Shown here piece by piece: positions 1 through 10,442 of a DNA stretch of 64,000 bases. Within the stretch, counting starts at the first letter, position 1. Each line of letters opens with the position of its first letter. This DNA is from Phytopythium helicoides (lineage: Eukaryota > Oomycota > Peronosporomycetes > Pythiales > Pythiaceae), in NCBI GenBank assembly GCA_024867545.1, contig JANFNE010000020.1:186001-250000 (forward strand), written 5' to 3'. Position numbers and translations under genes: made by a program. The notes under the pieces were generated by a model. It was not told the origin of the DNA. It was given only the letters and a program-made list of their open reading frames with translations, and did no database searches.

Positions 1-121
1 GAAATTGTATGCTGCCCATAAGGTTTTTTGCGCTCCGGACTGGAAACGTCGCGGCAACCAGCAAGCAGGTCGAGGGACAAGGCCAGAGCCACAGACGCCG
101 CGCGCCACACACTCGACGCCC

Positions 122-853
122 ATGCTGCTGTCCAGGAAGCGCGCGCGAGAGCCGCCGAGCGCCCGCGGGCTGCTGCGGGACCTGCGCGACGCGTACGGCG
201 CCGCCCGGGGGCCGGACGAGGCCGAGCGCCAGCGCGCCGCGCGCTCGCAGGTGCGCGCCGAGCTGCAGCGCCACAACGCGGACGCGGACGCGCAGGTGGC
301 CAGCGCCAGGCTGCGCTCGCAGGAGCTCTTCCTCAGCGTCGTGCTCGAGTGGCAGCGATGCGCGGACGCCGAGCCGGCGGAGCTCGCGTGGACCAGCGCG
401 GGCTCCTGCTGCTCGTCCTCGGTCGTCTCCGACTCGGAGGCGGACGACTCGGACGGCGAGGGGCGCAGGACGCGCCAGAGCGGCGCGGACGACGGACAGC
501 CATCGTCCAGGTGCGCGAGTGCCGAGGAAGGGATGGATGCTGGCGGTGGGAGCTCACGGGTGAATTGAATGCGCAGGGGCTACGAGGTGCCGGCGACGCT
601 GCCACCGCTGCGGCTGGACTGCATCCCCAAGGAATCAGAGGGCAAGAAGATTGGCGCGTACACGCCGCGCGCGCGCCGCGAGCTGCTGCGCAGATACATG
701 GCCAAGCGCGCCAAGCGGCTCTCGCAGCACACGGTGCGCTACCGCGTGCGGAAAACGCTGGCGAACGCGCGGCCGCGCGTCAAGGGCCGCTTCGTCAAGA
801 CGCAGCAGCCGCTCACGGCCGCGGCCGTCGAGGCCATGAAGAGCGAAGCGTGA
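122..853 (+). CDS. CCT-motif protein (CONSTANS/TOC1-type basic motif)
   Basis: Two exons, 122-510 and 577-853, joined by a 66-nt GT-AG intron; the joined frame gives 221 residues. The first exon encodes an Arg/Ala-rich helix and an acidic serine stretch. The second carries a basic block with the spacing of the plant CCT motif: RRYMAKRAKR, then RYRVRK, then ARPRVKGRFVK. In plants this motif serves nuclear import and binding to NF-Y or DNA. No B-box or response-regulator domain is present, so it resembles a small CCT-only (CMF-type) protein. A nuclear transcription-related role is inferred from the motif alone. The start at 122 is the first ATG of the open exon. The splice keeps the frame exactly (666 nt). 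Confidence 0.75.
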
Positions 854-1350
854 CGCGCGACCTATTTCCCGTTTTGCCTGTGTACACTAGTCTCCGAGTC
901 GGAGCTCCAGTATTTTGAACTGCATCTCCTCCATCTCCGCTCGCGCGGCAAGCCAATAGAGGGCCATTTATCTCTCGACACTTTGCTTTGGGTGGCATTG
1001 CATCGCCTTCATCTACTTGAGTCTCATTTGCTCAGCAAGCATTTTTGCGATTGCATGTGAAGGTCTTGGGTTGCACTGGCGAATAGTTGTACGCCACGTA
1101 CGTACTTCAACCTGCACGTATAGGCGTTTCGTTCTGATCCCTTTGCGCACCAAAGGTCACAGCGTCAAGAACTTGCATCAGCATCACATGGCAAACACGA
1201 CTTCAACACGAAAAGCTCAGCTCTTGCATTCCCCATGTGCAGAGTGAGTTTCTTTTTTATGCTTTACACACTCGGACGGTGCTGCTAGAACTGGTTGCCG
1301 AATTTTTTTGAGCTCTAGCTTCCACTTACGTTCTCAGCCACTCTAAACGT
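854..1350. other. intergenic, convergent gene ends
   Basis: About 500 bases between the stop of the CCT-motif gene and the stop of the UPRT-like gene on the other strand. Only short, non-conserved open frames are visible. It presumably holds both 3' untranslated regions; no RNA gene or repeat was recognised. Confidence 0.6.
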
Positions 1351-2830
1351 TTACCCGCGAGAGAAGAAGGACGTGATCTTCTTGGTGATCGTCTTCTTGA
1401 GGTCACCATCGTCGCCCTTGCCGGGCTCCTCGTCATCGGCGTCTGGGAGCTCGACAACTGAGCTAGGTGCCCCAGCGTAGCGAGCCTCAAACTCACCGAT
1501 GCCGGGCACAATGTTCCCTTCCTTGTCGCGGCTGGCATCAAACGAGGCAGTCACGAGACGAGCATCACCAAAAGTCTACATAATAACCATATCGAAGGTG
1601 AGATTTAGCCAGAATGGGATGTGTTGGCAGACCCATGTACAAACCTCGCAGAACTTGTCAGCAGCTTCCGGGCAGGTCACTAGCGTAACCAGTGTGATCT
1701 TCTCCTCCTCGACACCTTCTTGCTGCAGCAACTGGTAGGCGACTTACGTTGTCAAATCGGACTTCTAATGCTGTGAGATCGCGTTTACCACTTACATGCA
1801 TAATCTTGCGCACTTGCTCGATGGCGGAGAACTCGGGGCAAAGCAAAAGGACTTCGTGCTCGTCCAGGCCTTCTGGGAGAGTAGACTTCACAATCTATTG
1901 CAACAACAACAACAACAAATAGCAGTGAGCAATCCATGGCACGAGCCATACTGCCAATCAGCTGTACCTTAGCATCGCCCTTCTTGCGCTCTTCGACCAG
2001 GATCGCGCCGAACTTGGCATCAAACGGCAGCGTAGTCTCGAGGACCTGAAGAAGACTGCAGCCAACACAACAATCAGCACATTGCACAATTTACTCCTCG
2101 AAAGGCTGTTCCAGACTACATACCCGATCTGGACGTCGGGCTTTGCGGCAACGCTGATGCCGCACACCTTGACGTCGTCCTCGAACACGAGTCCTTCCAC
2201 CTTGTACCCGCGCGGCGTCGTCACGACTGCCTACACATTGCAGCAATACCAGAGAATGATCAGCAAACTGTGCGTCGCTGCCTAAAGAAAAAAATACACA
2301 CACCTCCTCATCGTTCGGGAGCTCCGTGATCGCCAGGTCAACCGCAGCTCGAAGAACGTTGTTAGCGTCGTGCTTGAATCGCGCGCCTAACACATCCAGT
2401 TGTCAGCAACTAGACCAAGAGCATTGCAGTCGGTATCAAGCCCACCGTCGTTCTCGTAGTCGCGGATGCGGGTCATGCCGAGCTGGATGAGCTCGCTCTC
2501 CAGGTCCAGCACCACCACGTTTTCATGCTGCGCCAGCCCCGCATCAGTCCTCGGCCCTCCGCCTTCGACACCCACCACCGCAGCCTCACCTTGGCCTTCC
2601 ACAGCTCCAGCCGCACTCCCCTCCCCAGCGCCTCGCTGCCCAGCGTCGCACACTCAGAACCTCCTGCCGTCGCAACCACCAGCGCATTCGCCTTGTCGCC
2701 CTCACCCGCTCGCGTACACGCGCTGCTCGCTCCTCGCCGGCCGAAACGCGAGTGGAGCGGCCACTGCGGAGGCGAAGGCCGCGGCGCCGAGCCTGGCGGC
2801 GGCCTGCGAGCGCACGGCGCGGGCGAACAT
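1351..2830 (-). CDS. uracil phosphoribosyltransferase-like pseudoenzyme, probably mitochondrial
   Basis: Eight coding segments on the minus strand: 2830-2590, 2527-2446, 2386-2304, 2230-2124, 2055-1968, 1894-1796, 1731-1645 and 1575-1351, with GT-AG introns of about 55-75 nt. They give about 336 residues. The fold follows uracil phosphoribosyltransferase from the N-terminal helix (LDLESELIQLGMTRIRDYEN) through TTPRGYKVEGL and CGISVAAKP to the C-terminal LVTASFD and IVPGIGEFEARY. The PRPP loop, normally DPMLATGGS, reads CPEFSAIEQ, and the usual RAGE is AAKP, so catalysis is unlikely. The first 40 residues (MFARAVRSQAAARLGAAAF...) resemble a mitochondrial presequence. One extra base in the CCC at 2705-2707 must be removed to keep the first exon in frame. 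Family assignment is confident; the role is unknown. Confidence 0.75.
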
Positions 2831-3112
2831 GTCGGTCGTGGGCTTTAGTCGAGATGACGGCGGCTTGCAGCTCCTCGAGTGACGACGGGACGATCGCTGG
2901 ATCGCCCCGGCTCCAGCGGGAGGATTTGATTGGCTGAAAAGACAGCTTCAATTTCGCTGCTGCCACTGACTGGAGTGTTTGAGGGCTTCGATTGGTGAAA
3001 AATGCGTGGGTTCTCATTTGAGCTGCTGGTGGCCGGTAGTACTATAAGCGTCACCGACCGTTGACCCGCAAAAGGTCGCGATTGAAGTCGCATTCTGGAG
3101 CTCGTGGTCGAC
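2831..3112. promoter_or_regulatory. divergent promoter with oomycete Inr-like element
   Basis: This 282-base gap separates two divergent starts. TTCTCATTTG at 3011-3020 matches the oomycete initiator core (TCATTT with flanking pyrimidines) on the + strand, about 95 bases before the start of the EF-hand gene. No TATA box is evident. Assignment is by motif only. Confidence 0.45.
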
Positions 3113-6100
3113 ATGCTCAAGCGACTCGCGAGCTCCTCGAAGGCCAAGCGACCGCCACGCGGCTCGTCCGCTTCCTCCTCTGAATCAGATGCGAAGGACG
3201 AGGGCAGGGCGAGGCGTCGACGCAAGGGCGACGAGTCGGACGCGCAGTCGGCGAAGGCGTCTCGGCTCAAGAAGGCCGGCAGGATGAAGCGCGCGCCATT
3301 GCTGGATTACGCGGTGGTCGAAGCCGTATACAGCGCGACAGCTGGACAGGAGCACAAGTCAGCAAGGAGGAGACTGCAGACGCTATTTGCCAAGTACGAC
3401 CGCGACGAGGTCGGATATGTGTCGATGGCGCAGTTTGAAAAATGCTTGAGCAAGGTGGGTGTCAAGTTCGATGGAGACAAAGACTGCAAGGCGCTTGCTA
3501 CTTGCTTCCAAAAAGCTGGGGGAGGAAAGTGACGCTGACTCGAGCGGAGATGGTGAGAGGAATAGGCTTCGGGTCGACTATGCAGCGTTTATTGAGTTTG
3601 CGTGCAACACGCGGGACTCCGCACAGATAAGCGAGGTAGCAGACCAGATGCGCCGAGCGATTGCGAAATACGACCGAAAACGCGGCGGCTCGAAGTCATC
3701 CTCTTCTAGTTTCAACCTGGGGAAGGAGCTCAAAAAGCTCGACAAGGACAAAAGAGGCTGGATCCCTTCTGGAAAGCTCGAGGAGTTCTTCGACGACCTC
3801 GATGACGGTCCTGCTTTTAAACTATCTGGGCAGCAAATGGCTGCTCTCGTCGATCGATTTGAATTTGAATACGACAGTGAGGCGCTAGGCTTTGACTACT
3901 TGCAGTTTGCGGCTTGGGTCCAGCCTCAACAACATCTCGACACCAAGCAGCTTCACAAACGAGTAAAAGAGTTGATTGAGCAGGCACATAAATTGAAAGG
4001 TTGGAAGCTAGAAGAAGTATTCGATGCTATCGATGACGATAGAGATGGCGAAATTGATGCCCTCGAACTAAAAGAGGCGTTAATAGAAATGGGACTCCCG
4101 CTCACAGACACGCAAATCCGAGCGCTTACGAACGAGTACGACGTCGACGGCGATGGGCAGATCCAATACAGAGAGTTCATGTCGTTTTTTCGCTCCATCA
4201 ACTAAAAAGAAAGGCAGAAATACCCGCGGTGATGACGATGCAAGCGATAGCCCACCCGCCAAGCTGAAACCACGAGGGAAGCGGAATGTTCGAAACACTT
4301 TCAGCTGGGGTATTTCCAAAGCATTTGCGCGAAAACAAGCAGCACGGCGGAGTCCCAGGTCGAAAAGCTCTAAATCAAATACTCGAGATCAAGACGACTC
4401 CAGCTCATCATCGGGCGAAACCAAAGCAAAAAAGCGATCCGCGTCAAAGAAGAAAGCTAAGGTAGAGAGCTCCAGCGACGAGGACGTCAATCAGCCCCGC
4501 AAGCAACGGAAGAAAGCGAACGCTAAATCCTCCTCATCTGACACTACATCTACAAAAGACCGCAAAACCAAACGCACATCAAAACCTGCAACATCAGACA
4601 ATCAAAGTGAGGAAACGGTTTCAGATGCAGCCCCAAGACAGAAGCCACGAAGGAGGTTAAAATCATCAACTACTGTAAAAAGGAATGCTTCGTCAGCCGA
4701 TGTAAGTGACTCCACACCTATCGATGACAACCAAGCCAGGAAAATAAAGAAACAGAGCAAGAAGAAGAGGAATGACCAAGGTGAGGATGACGGAACAGTT
4801 GGAGATACTAACACTCAGAAGACTATAGCAACAGCAAGATCACGAAGACAGCTGGAGCGACGATCTAAATCACCGACGAAGACAATTAGCCGTGGTCGCG
4901 ATCGGCTTCAATCTACAGCCTCCCAACGTTCAATTCGCCAACGCTCCTCGTCGAGGGCACCACGATCGCCTTTAAGACGTACCCATCGTTTTAAGTCGTC
5001 GGGGTCTACAAGACAGCTACACAGACGAGATTCAGCACAGTCCTTAGCACGACAATCAACCCGAAAGCGCCGAGTGATAAAGACGCCTAGAAACAGATCG
5101 CGAAAGAGGGAACCACGATATGAGAGCTCGACCGTCATCCCAGGATATGCAAGGATCTGGCGGAGATGGTAATAGCGATAGCGCCTCTGGACTTGATGTT
5201 GAACAACTACGACAAATGAAGCGACCAAGTCATCGACAAAAACCAGCAACTGGGCATTCTCATGATAGTGATGACGATCAAAACGGTGGGACAGCATCGG
5301 ATGCCGAGTACTTCAAACATTTGAAACGATCCTTGAGACGAGCTTTTGATTTCTTCGATCTAGACAAATCAGATGCTATTGAAAAGCGAGAACTTGACCT
5401 CGTTTTACGCGCATTGGGTCACGACGTCACACCTAAAGAGCTCGAAGAAGAGCTCAAGCGGTCCGACTTGGATCGGAATGGGCGGCTAGACTTTTATGAA
5501 TTCGTAGAATTCGTGAAAAGGCAGCTGAAGTGCAAGGCTTACTTGCTCACCCAAAAGAGGGAGATGGAGATTCGTCAAGGCTTTCAAGCACTTGATGCTG
5601 ACAAAAATGGAGTGCTGGACGAAAAAGAGTTTGAATATTTGGTTTACAAAGTACTGCAAGTTGAGCTGTCCGTTGAAGAGCAAGATGCACTGTTGGACTT
5701 CGTTGACACAAATGGAGATGGAACCATCAACGAGGAAGAGTTCATTGCATTCATGAAGACTATGGAAGAATTTTATAGGCAGTCCGGTGGCACAGGACCT
5801 CGAGCAATTCAGCGGCAGAATCGTTTCCTTTCCAAGCTTGATGGAACATCGCGATTAGCATGCTCAGCCATGAAAAAGCTTGTACGTGGCGCACCTGTTG
5901 ACATCGATCGAAATTTGCTCATGTTCTTCGACATCCCAACCAACTTTCGACCTGCGATTTCCTCAGCAGCAACCTGCCGCCTGCTCAATATTAACACAAT
6001 GGCACACGCACTGTCATTTCCATCTCCGCAAGTTGTCTCGACGCTAGCTCATAATGCTCAGAAAATTGTAGATGTCAGAGAATCTATACTGACTAAGCGA

Positions 6101-7587
6101 GAGGATCTTGTCATGGAGCGCCAGATACTCCAAGAAGCAGAAGAGCTGGAGGCACAAGCAATCGTGTCGCTGAAACGAGCTGTTGGGGTACCCAAACCGT
6201 TTGATACGCGTGAAGATGACGTCGTAAAGCGCTGTGTTCATGTCTGCCTTTTTCAAGAGAGAGAAGATGTTGTCGAGGATGCTAAGACAAGTCAGAGGTT
6301 TGGCAAGAAGACCAAGACGACTGGAAACGGCGTCGTCGTAGGTAACATCCACGAAGTACCTGTGTACTGGCACGCCGGGGAGGAAGACGTGTGGGAGTTC
6401 TCCAAGAAGTCTACCAAAGAAGACAAATACAAATTTTTGGTTCGCACTAACGGGATAAATGACCGACTGTTCCTGCTCGTTGAATTCATTGTTCACCTGC
6501 GGATGTCCAAAAATGAGCAAAGACGTCTGAAGAAAGGAAGAGCGCGCAGGAAGCGTAGCCAAAATGGCACAGACCCTCCAGATGTTCGAGAAATGGTGTG
6601 CTCCTGGTGCAAGATTCCGCTTGTTGACCTTGTTTCAAAGCGATCAGACCCCCTTCGCGTTCGGCAGAAGCTTTGGGGAGGCACTGCTCATGCACCCGTC
6701 GATATCGAGCAGGATGAGATCCTTCGTCGCAGAACAGGGTGGCGAGCCGTCACAAACCTTTTCACCAAGCCATCCCCTCCTTCAATGGGAATCAAAAGTG
6801 TTGCTGTTAGTGTAATGCCTGAAGAACTCCAGAAATATGTGCCAAAGTTGCCGCCCACGATTGTAGCTCCATTCGTGTCGCTCCCGATTTTGGCCGAGTA
6901 CATGTCCTTGATGCAGAACATGCTGGCGGCAAACGCAAACTCGTCTTCAGGTTTGTTTGCCTCGACTGTTCTTCAAAGTCTACAGTGTTGTGGCTAACTT
7001 ATGAGGTAGTCCTCATGTGTGATCCGGTGCTCCAGTTGCTCCCCAAGATCGTCGACGACCACGAAGCTCTATCCATCTTCCGTCGGGTCTTTGATACCGA
7101 GGTTGGCCCTCTCAAGACAACTGAGGTGAGTGCAGCTCCCAATTCACTATGATGCTGTTTCGCTCTGACATCCATCTTCACAATGAGTTGCAGCATCGAC
7201 AAAAGCGATTTCGGGAACTGGTGCTGCGCATGTGGCCGAGCTTTGTCGAGTGGCGCGATCGCCTTCCGCCTTCACTCTTGACCTCTATCGCATCAGAAAA
7301 CAACATGTCTGCACGGCGGTTGTCACTTGCTGGGAATTCTGGATCATCGAGCAAGCGACGTCTCACATTGGACTCGGACCACCTGTCAGCGTCCGAGATG
7401 CGGTCAGGGTTGCTCCAGGTGTCTGCAACAGGGTGCGCGGCCACACTTTGACGTTCCCCACACTCTCCACAACTAACTAACTGACCTCCCACCGCCCATT
7501 CCATGCAGCAAACTGAAGCTGCAGGACGTGAACGTGCCCAGCGCGCCGTTCCACGTGCGCGAGGTGGCGTTCCAGCGGCGCCTTTGA
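3113..7587 (+). CDS. multi-EF-hand protein with nephrocystin-1-like C-terminal domain
   Basis: Coding segments 3113-6950, 7010-7125, 7194-7432 and 7509-7587, about 1420 residues. Order: a Ser/Lys-rich start; a degenerate EF-hand (about 90-115); a canonical pair (DDDRDGEIDALE near 305, DVDGDGQIQYRE near 345); a long basic, serine-rich linker (about 350-700); then four more canonical EF-hands (about 745-880: DLDKSDAIEKRE, DLDRNGRLDFYE, DADKNGVLDEKE, DTNGDGTINEEE). The rest resembles the nephrocystin-1 homology region: a beta-rich segment with LFLLVEF and MVCSWCKIPL, the GGTAHAPVDIEQ stretch, and CDPVLQLLPK. Nephrocystin-1 acts at the ciliary transition zone; the animal protein has SH3, not EF-hands. 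Frame breaks at GGGGG 3518-3522, T6 4185-4190 and CCC 5139-5141 each heal by dropping one base. The EF-hands are certain; the nephrocystin match is from memory. Confidence 0.7.
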
Positions 7588-7786
7588 TCCCGCTGACGTC
7601 ACTGAGATGGCTACACATTAGTAAAGCGCCTATGATTCGCCGAAAGCCGTTTGATTAGCATCCTTTTCCGCCAATCGCTCGCCCCCAATCCCCGAACCAT
7701 CTGTTCCGAGCAGCTACGCTCGATGATGCCCGCCGTGTGTGGCAGGCGCGTCATTCCCCGATTTCCCTCGAGAAAGGCCGACGACG

Positions 7787-10029
7787 ATGGAGCTGCTGCC
7801 GCTGGAGCTGCTGCCCGCGCTGCCCGTGCCGCTGCGCGCCGAGGTGGACGCCATCGCCGAGGGCGAGGGCTTCCCCGTCTCAGGCTTCCGCCTCATGGTG
7901 GCGCTGGCCAGCTGCGCGCTCGTGGCGCCCGTGCTGCATCTGCTGCCGTCGGGGGCTGCGCGTACGACTGCGCTCTGGTGGCGATCGGTGGAGGCGAATT
8001 GATTGAGCTAATTTAATTGACTGGTGGCGTAGGTCACGTGTTCAACGCGCTTGCGGGCATCTACGCGGGCGTGTTCGTGTTCGACTACGCGGTGCTGCAC
8101 ACGGTCGGCACGGCCGTGGTGGTGTACCTGCTCATGCTCCTCGCTCCTCGGTACGACTCGCCGTCGAGGTGGGGGCTGCTGCTGGATGTGCTGAGCTGGT
8201 TGAATGCAGCAAGATCGTGGGCAAGATCGTGCTCTTCCTCCTGATCGCGTACCTGGTCGGATGGTGAGTGCTGCTGGTCTCGGGGAAGATACGCACTCGG
8301 TGGTATCCAACGTATTGAGTGCATTTTTTTTTTTGATTTCTTCGTGACAGCCACTACTACCGCGAGTTCTACAGCCCAGATATTGTGTGGGACTCGGCTC
8401 AGATGATCCTGACGCTCAAGTTGAGCAGCCTGGCGATTAACTACAGCGACGGGGGCGTCCCGAAGGACAAGAAAACGCCAACCCAGCTCAAGAACACCAA
8501 GAACGAGCTGCGCGAGCTGCCCGGGCTTATCCCATATTTTGGTGAGTGCATGGATTGTGGAATTTGTTGATGCGTTGACATCTGACCTATTCCACCCTGC
8601 TGCGCAGGCTTCATCTTCTTCTTCCCGACGTACCTGGCAGGTCCAGCTTTCGAGTACAACGACTACATCAAGTGGATGAAGGTATAGTACGGATCACAGT
8701 TGGGTTGGAATATTTTCTGCGTATGTTTAATGCAGTTGTTGTGTGCAATAGGAGGTTCGCATCGCACCCCTCACTGTGCACCTGCGCAACCTCGCGATTC
8801 TTGTGGTATGCTATTTTTGTTGTTGTTGTTGCTATCATGTGCACAAGTGAGCGTTTCCTGACAAAATCGATGCTGATAATCAGATTTCGGGCCTTGGATT
8901 CTTTATTTCAATCGATCACCCCGTCGACCAAATTGACTCGCCCGAGTTCTTCCCTGAAGCGCACTGGGCAGTTCGCTGCCTGCGTATGTGCATCCCCATC
9001 ATGCTCTTCCGCTTCCGCTATGTACGTGACTGGACTGTTCATATTATTCGCAAGATCAAATTGTCGGAAATACCTCACTGGGTGATATGTCATACAGTAT
9101 CTTGCCTGGTCGCTGGCTGAGTTTGTCAGCGCTATTGCTGGCGTTGGATATGTCGAGGAGACTGGAAAATGGTACGATTTGGATCACAAGACAAGACGAT
9201 TCAATGCAGTCTGCAAATCAACTGATCTCGGCGATTATTGTCGCAGGAACGGAATCACCAACAACGACATTTTCTGCGTTGAAATCCCTACCAACATGCG
9301 TGTTGGCATTAACAACTGGAACATTGGTGTTGCTCGTTGGATCAACACATGTAAGCGGCGGCAAATTAAACTGTCCTGTCTGCTTTACCGATTAGCCCAA
9401 CTCACTTTCTGTGATACATAGATATTTACCAGCGCGTCGGGCTCACTAAGTCGGGCAAGACGACGATGTTCTCCACCATTAGCTCATTCTTCGTCAGCGC
9501 GCTGTGGCATGTAAGTGAAGGGCTGAGGCTGACATCGCTCCTTGCACTGAGCTTCGCGTTTACTAATTAGCGTTGTCGACCGCCGTAGGGTCTGTCGCCG
9601 GGATATTACCTGTTCTTCATTCTTGGTGGCTTTTACGTTGAAGTGGGCAAGCGTGAGTTCGCACTGCTTTTTTATTCATCCCCATCATTGCTTCCTGGCT
9701 GACTCTTATCTTTTCCTTGACAGAGTTGCGCCGCCGCATTCGCCCATACTTCCACTACACGGAGGACCGCAACATGTACCCGCATGCCATCTTCCTTTCG
9801 TACTGGAAGGGAAACTCGCACCCCCTGGCGTTCTTCTACGACATCACGGGGGTCTTCATCACGTGGGTGGCCATGCAGTACGCTGGTGTGGCGTTCGAGA
9901 TCCTCGACGTGCGTCGCTGCCTGCGCATCTGGGCTTCGTGGTACTTCCTGCCCCATATCATTTCCTGTCGGCCTGCTGGTGCTCTTCGCGCTATTCCCGC
10001 AGCGCCGTTCGAAGCCCAAGGAGCAGTAG
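7787..10029 (+). CDS. MBOAT-family lysophospholipid acyltransferase (ALE1/MBOAT1-2-like)
   Basis: Eleven exons: 7787-7961, 8033-8150, 8210-8263, 8351-8541, 8608-8681, 8752-8805, 8884-9021, 9098-9350, 9422-9510, 9589-9652 and 9724-10029; all introns are GT-AG and keep frame. Multispanning ER membrane protein that should reacylate lysophospholipids in the Lands cycle. Diagnostic stretches are FPTYLAGPAFEYNDYIKWM, INNWNIGVARWIN (active-site Asn region) and FFVSALWHG (catalytic His), the arrangement of yeast ALE1 and animal MBOAT1/2. The last exon breaks at CCCC 9951-9954. Dropping one C restores a final hydrophobic helix and a terminus ending KPKEQ, which fits a KxKxx ER-retrieval signal. Substrate preference cannot be read from sequence. 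Confidence 0.88.
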
Positions 10030-10442
10030 AGAGGCTAGCCTTCACAGCACCTACGGTAGTATCTTCCCACGCCCTTTGCTTGGGAGTAGGTGCTTAGATC
10101 CAATCGAGAATCTGAAAACTGCTTGGCGGTGAGAGAACTTCAAAGTGTTGTTTGAACAGGGAGGCGACAAACCGTTTTGTTGGATCTGCCAAAACCCCAA
10201 GGCCGAAATATAGCATCCGTGATGGCGGTTGGTTTCGGCTATTTGTGCAGACAGTCACGAGTCAAAAACCTCGCTGTGGCCCCAGCTCAAGCACTCAGAC
10301 AGTCAGGTTGGCGCCTCTATCCAATACGACGTTGTCATCTTCATGGCACTTGTTTGCTGAGTAATCTGGTGTTGAGCAAAATCGAGGCTTCCACCGTGCA
10401 GTCTAGTCACTTAAGTGATTGCAACTGTTGCTCTTTGGTACG
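10030..10442 (+). other. intergenic/promoter of the channel gene
   Basis: About 410 bases with no convincing gene. A frame at 10177-10442 is open but non-repetitive and has no recognisable domain, so it may be leader sequence. Confidence 0.4.

Noticed and set aside
2660..2715. A 42-nt intron starting GTGAGG in the first exon of the UPRT-like gene
   Set aside because: It is shorter than any other intron here and does not restore the frame, whereas dropping one base in CCC 2705-2707 does.
3500..5180. Programmed ribosomal frameshifting in the EF-hand gene
   Set aside because: The breaks sit at ordinary homopolymers without slippery-site context, and similar breaks occur in many unrelated genes.
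10177..10442. Additional small gene before the channel
   Set aside because: Frame is short, lacks domains and runs directly toward the channel start; better explained as leader.
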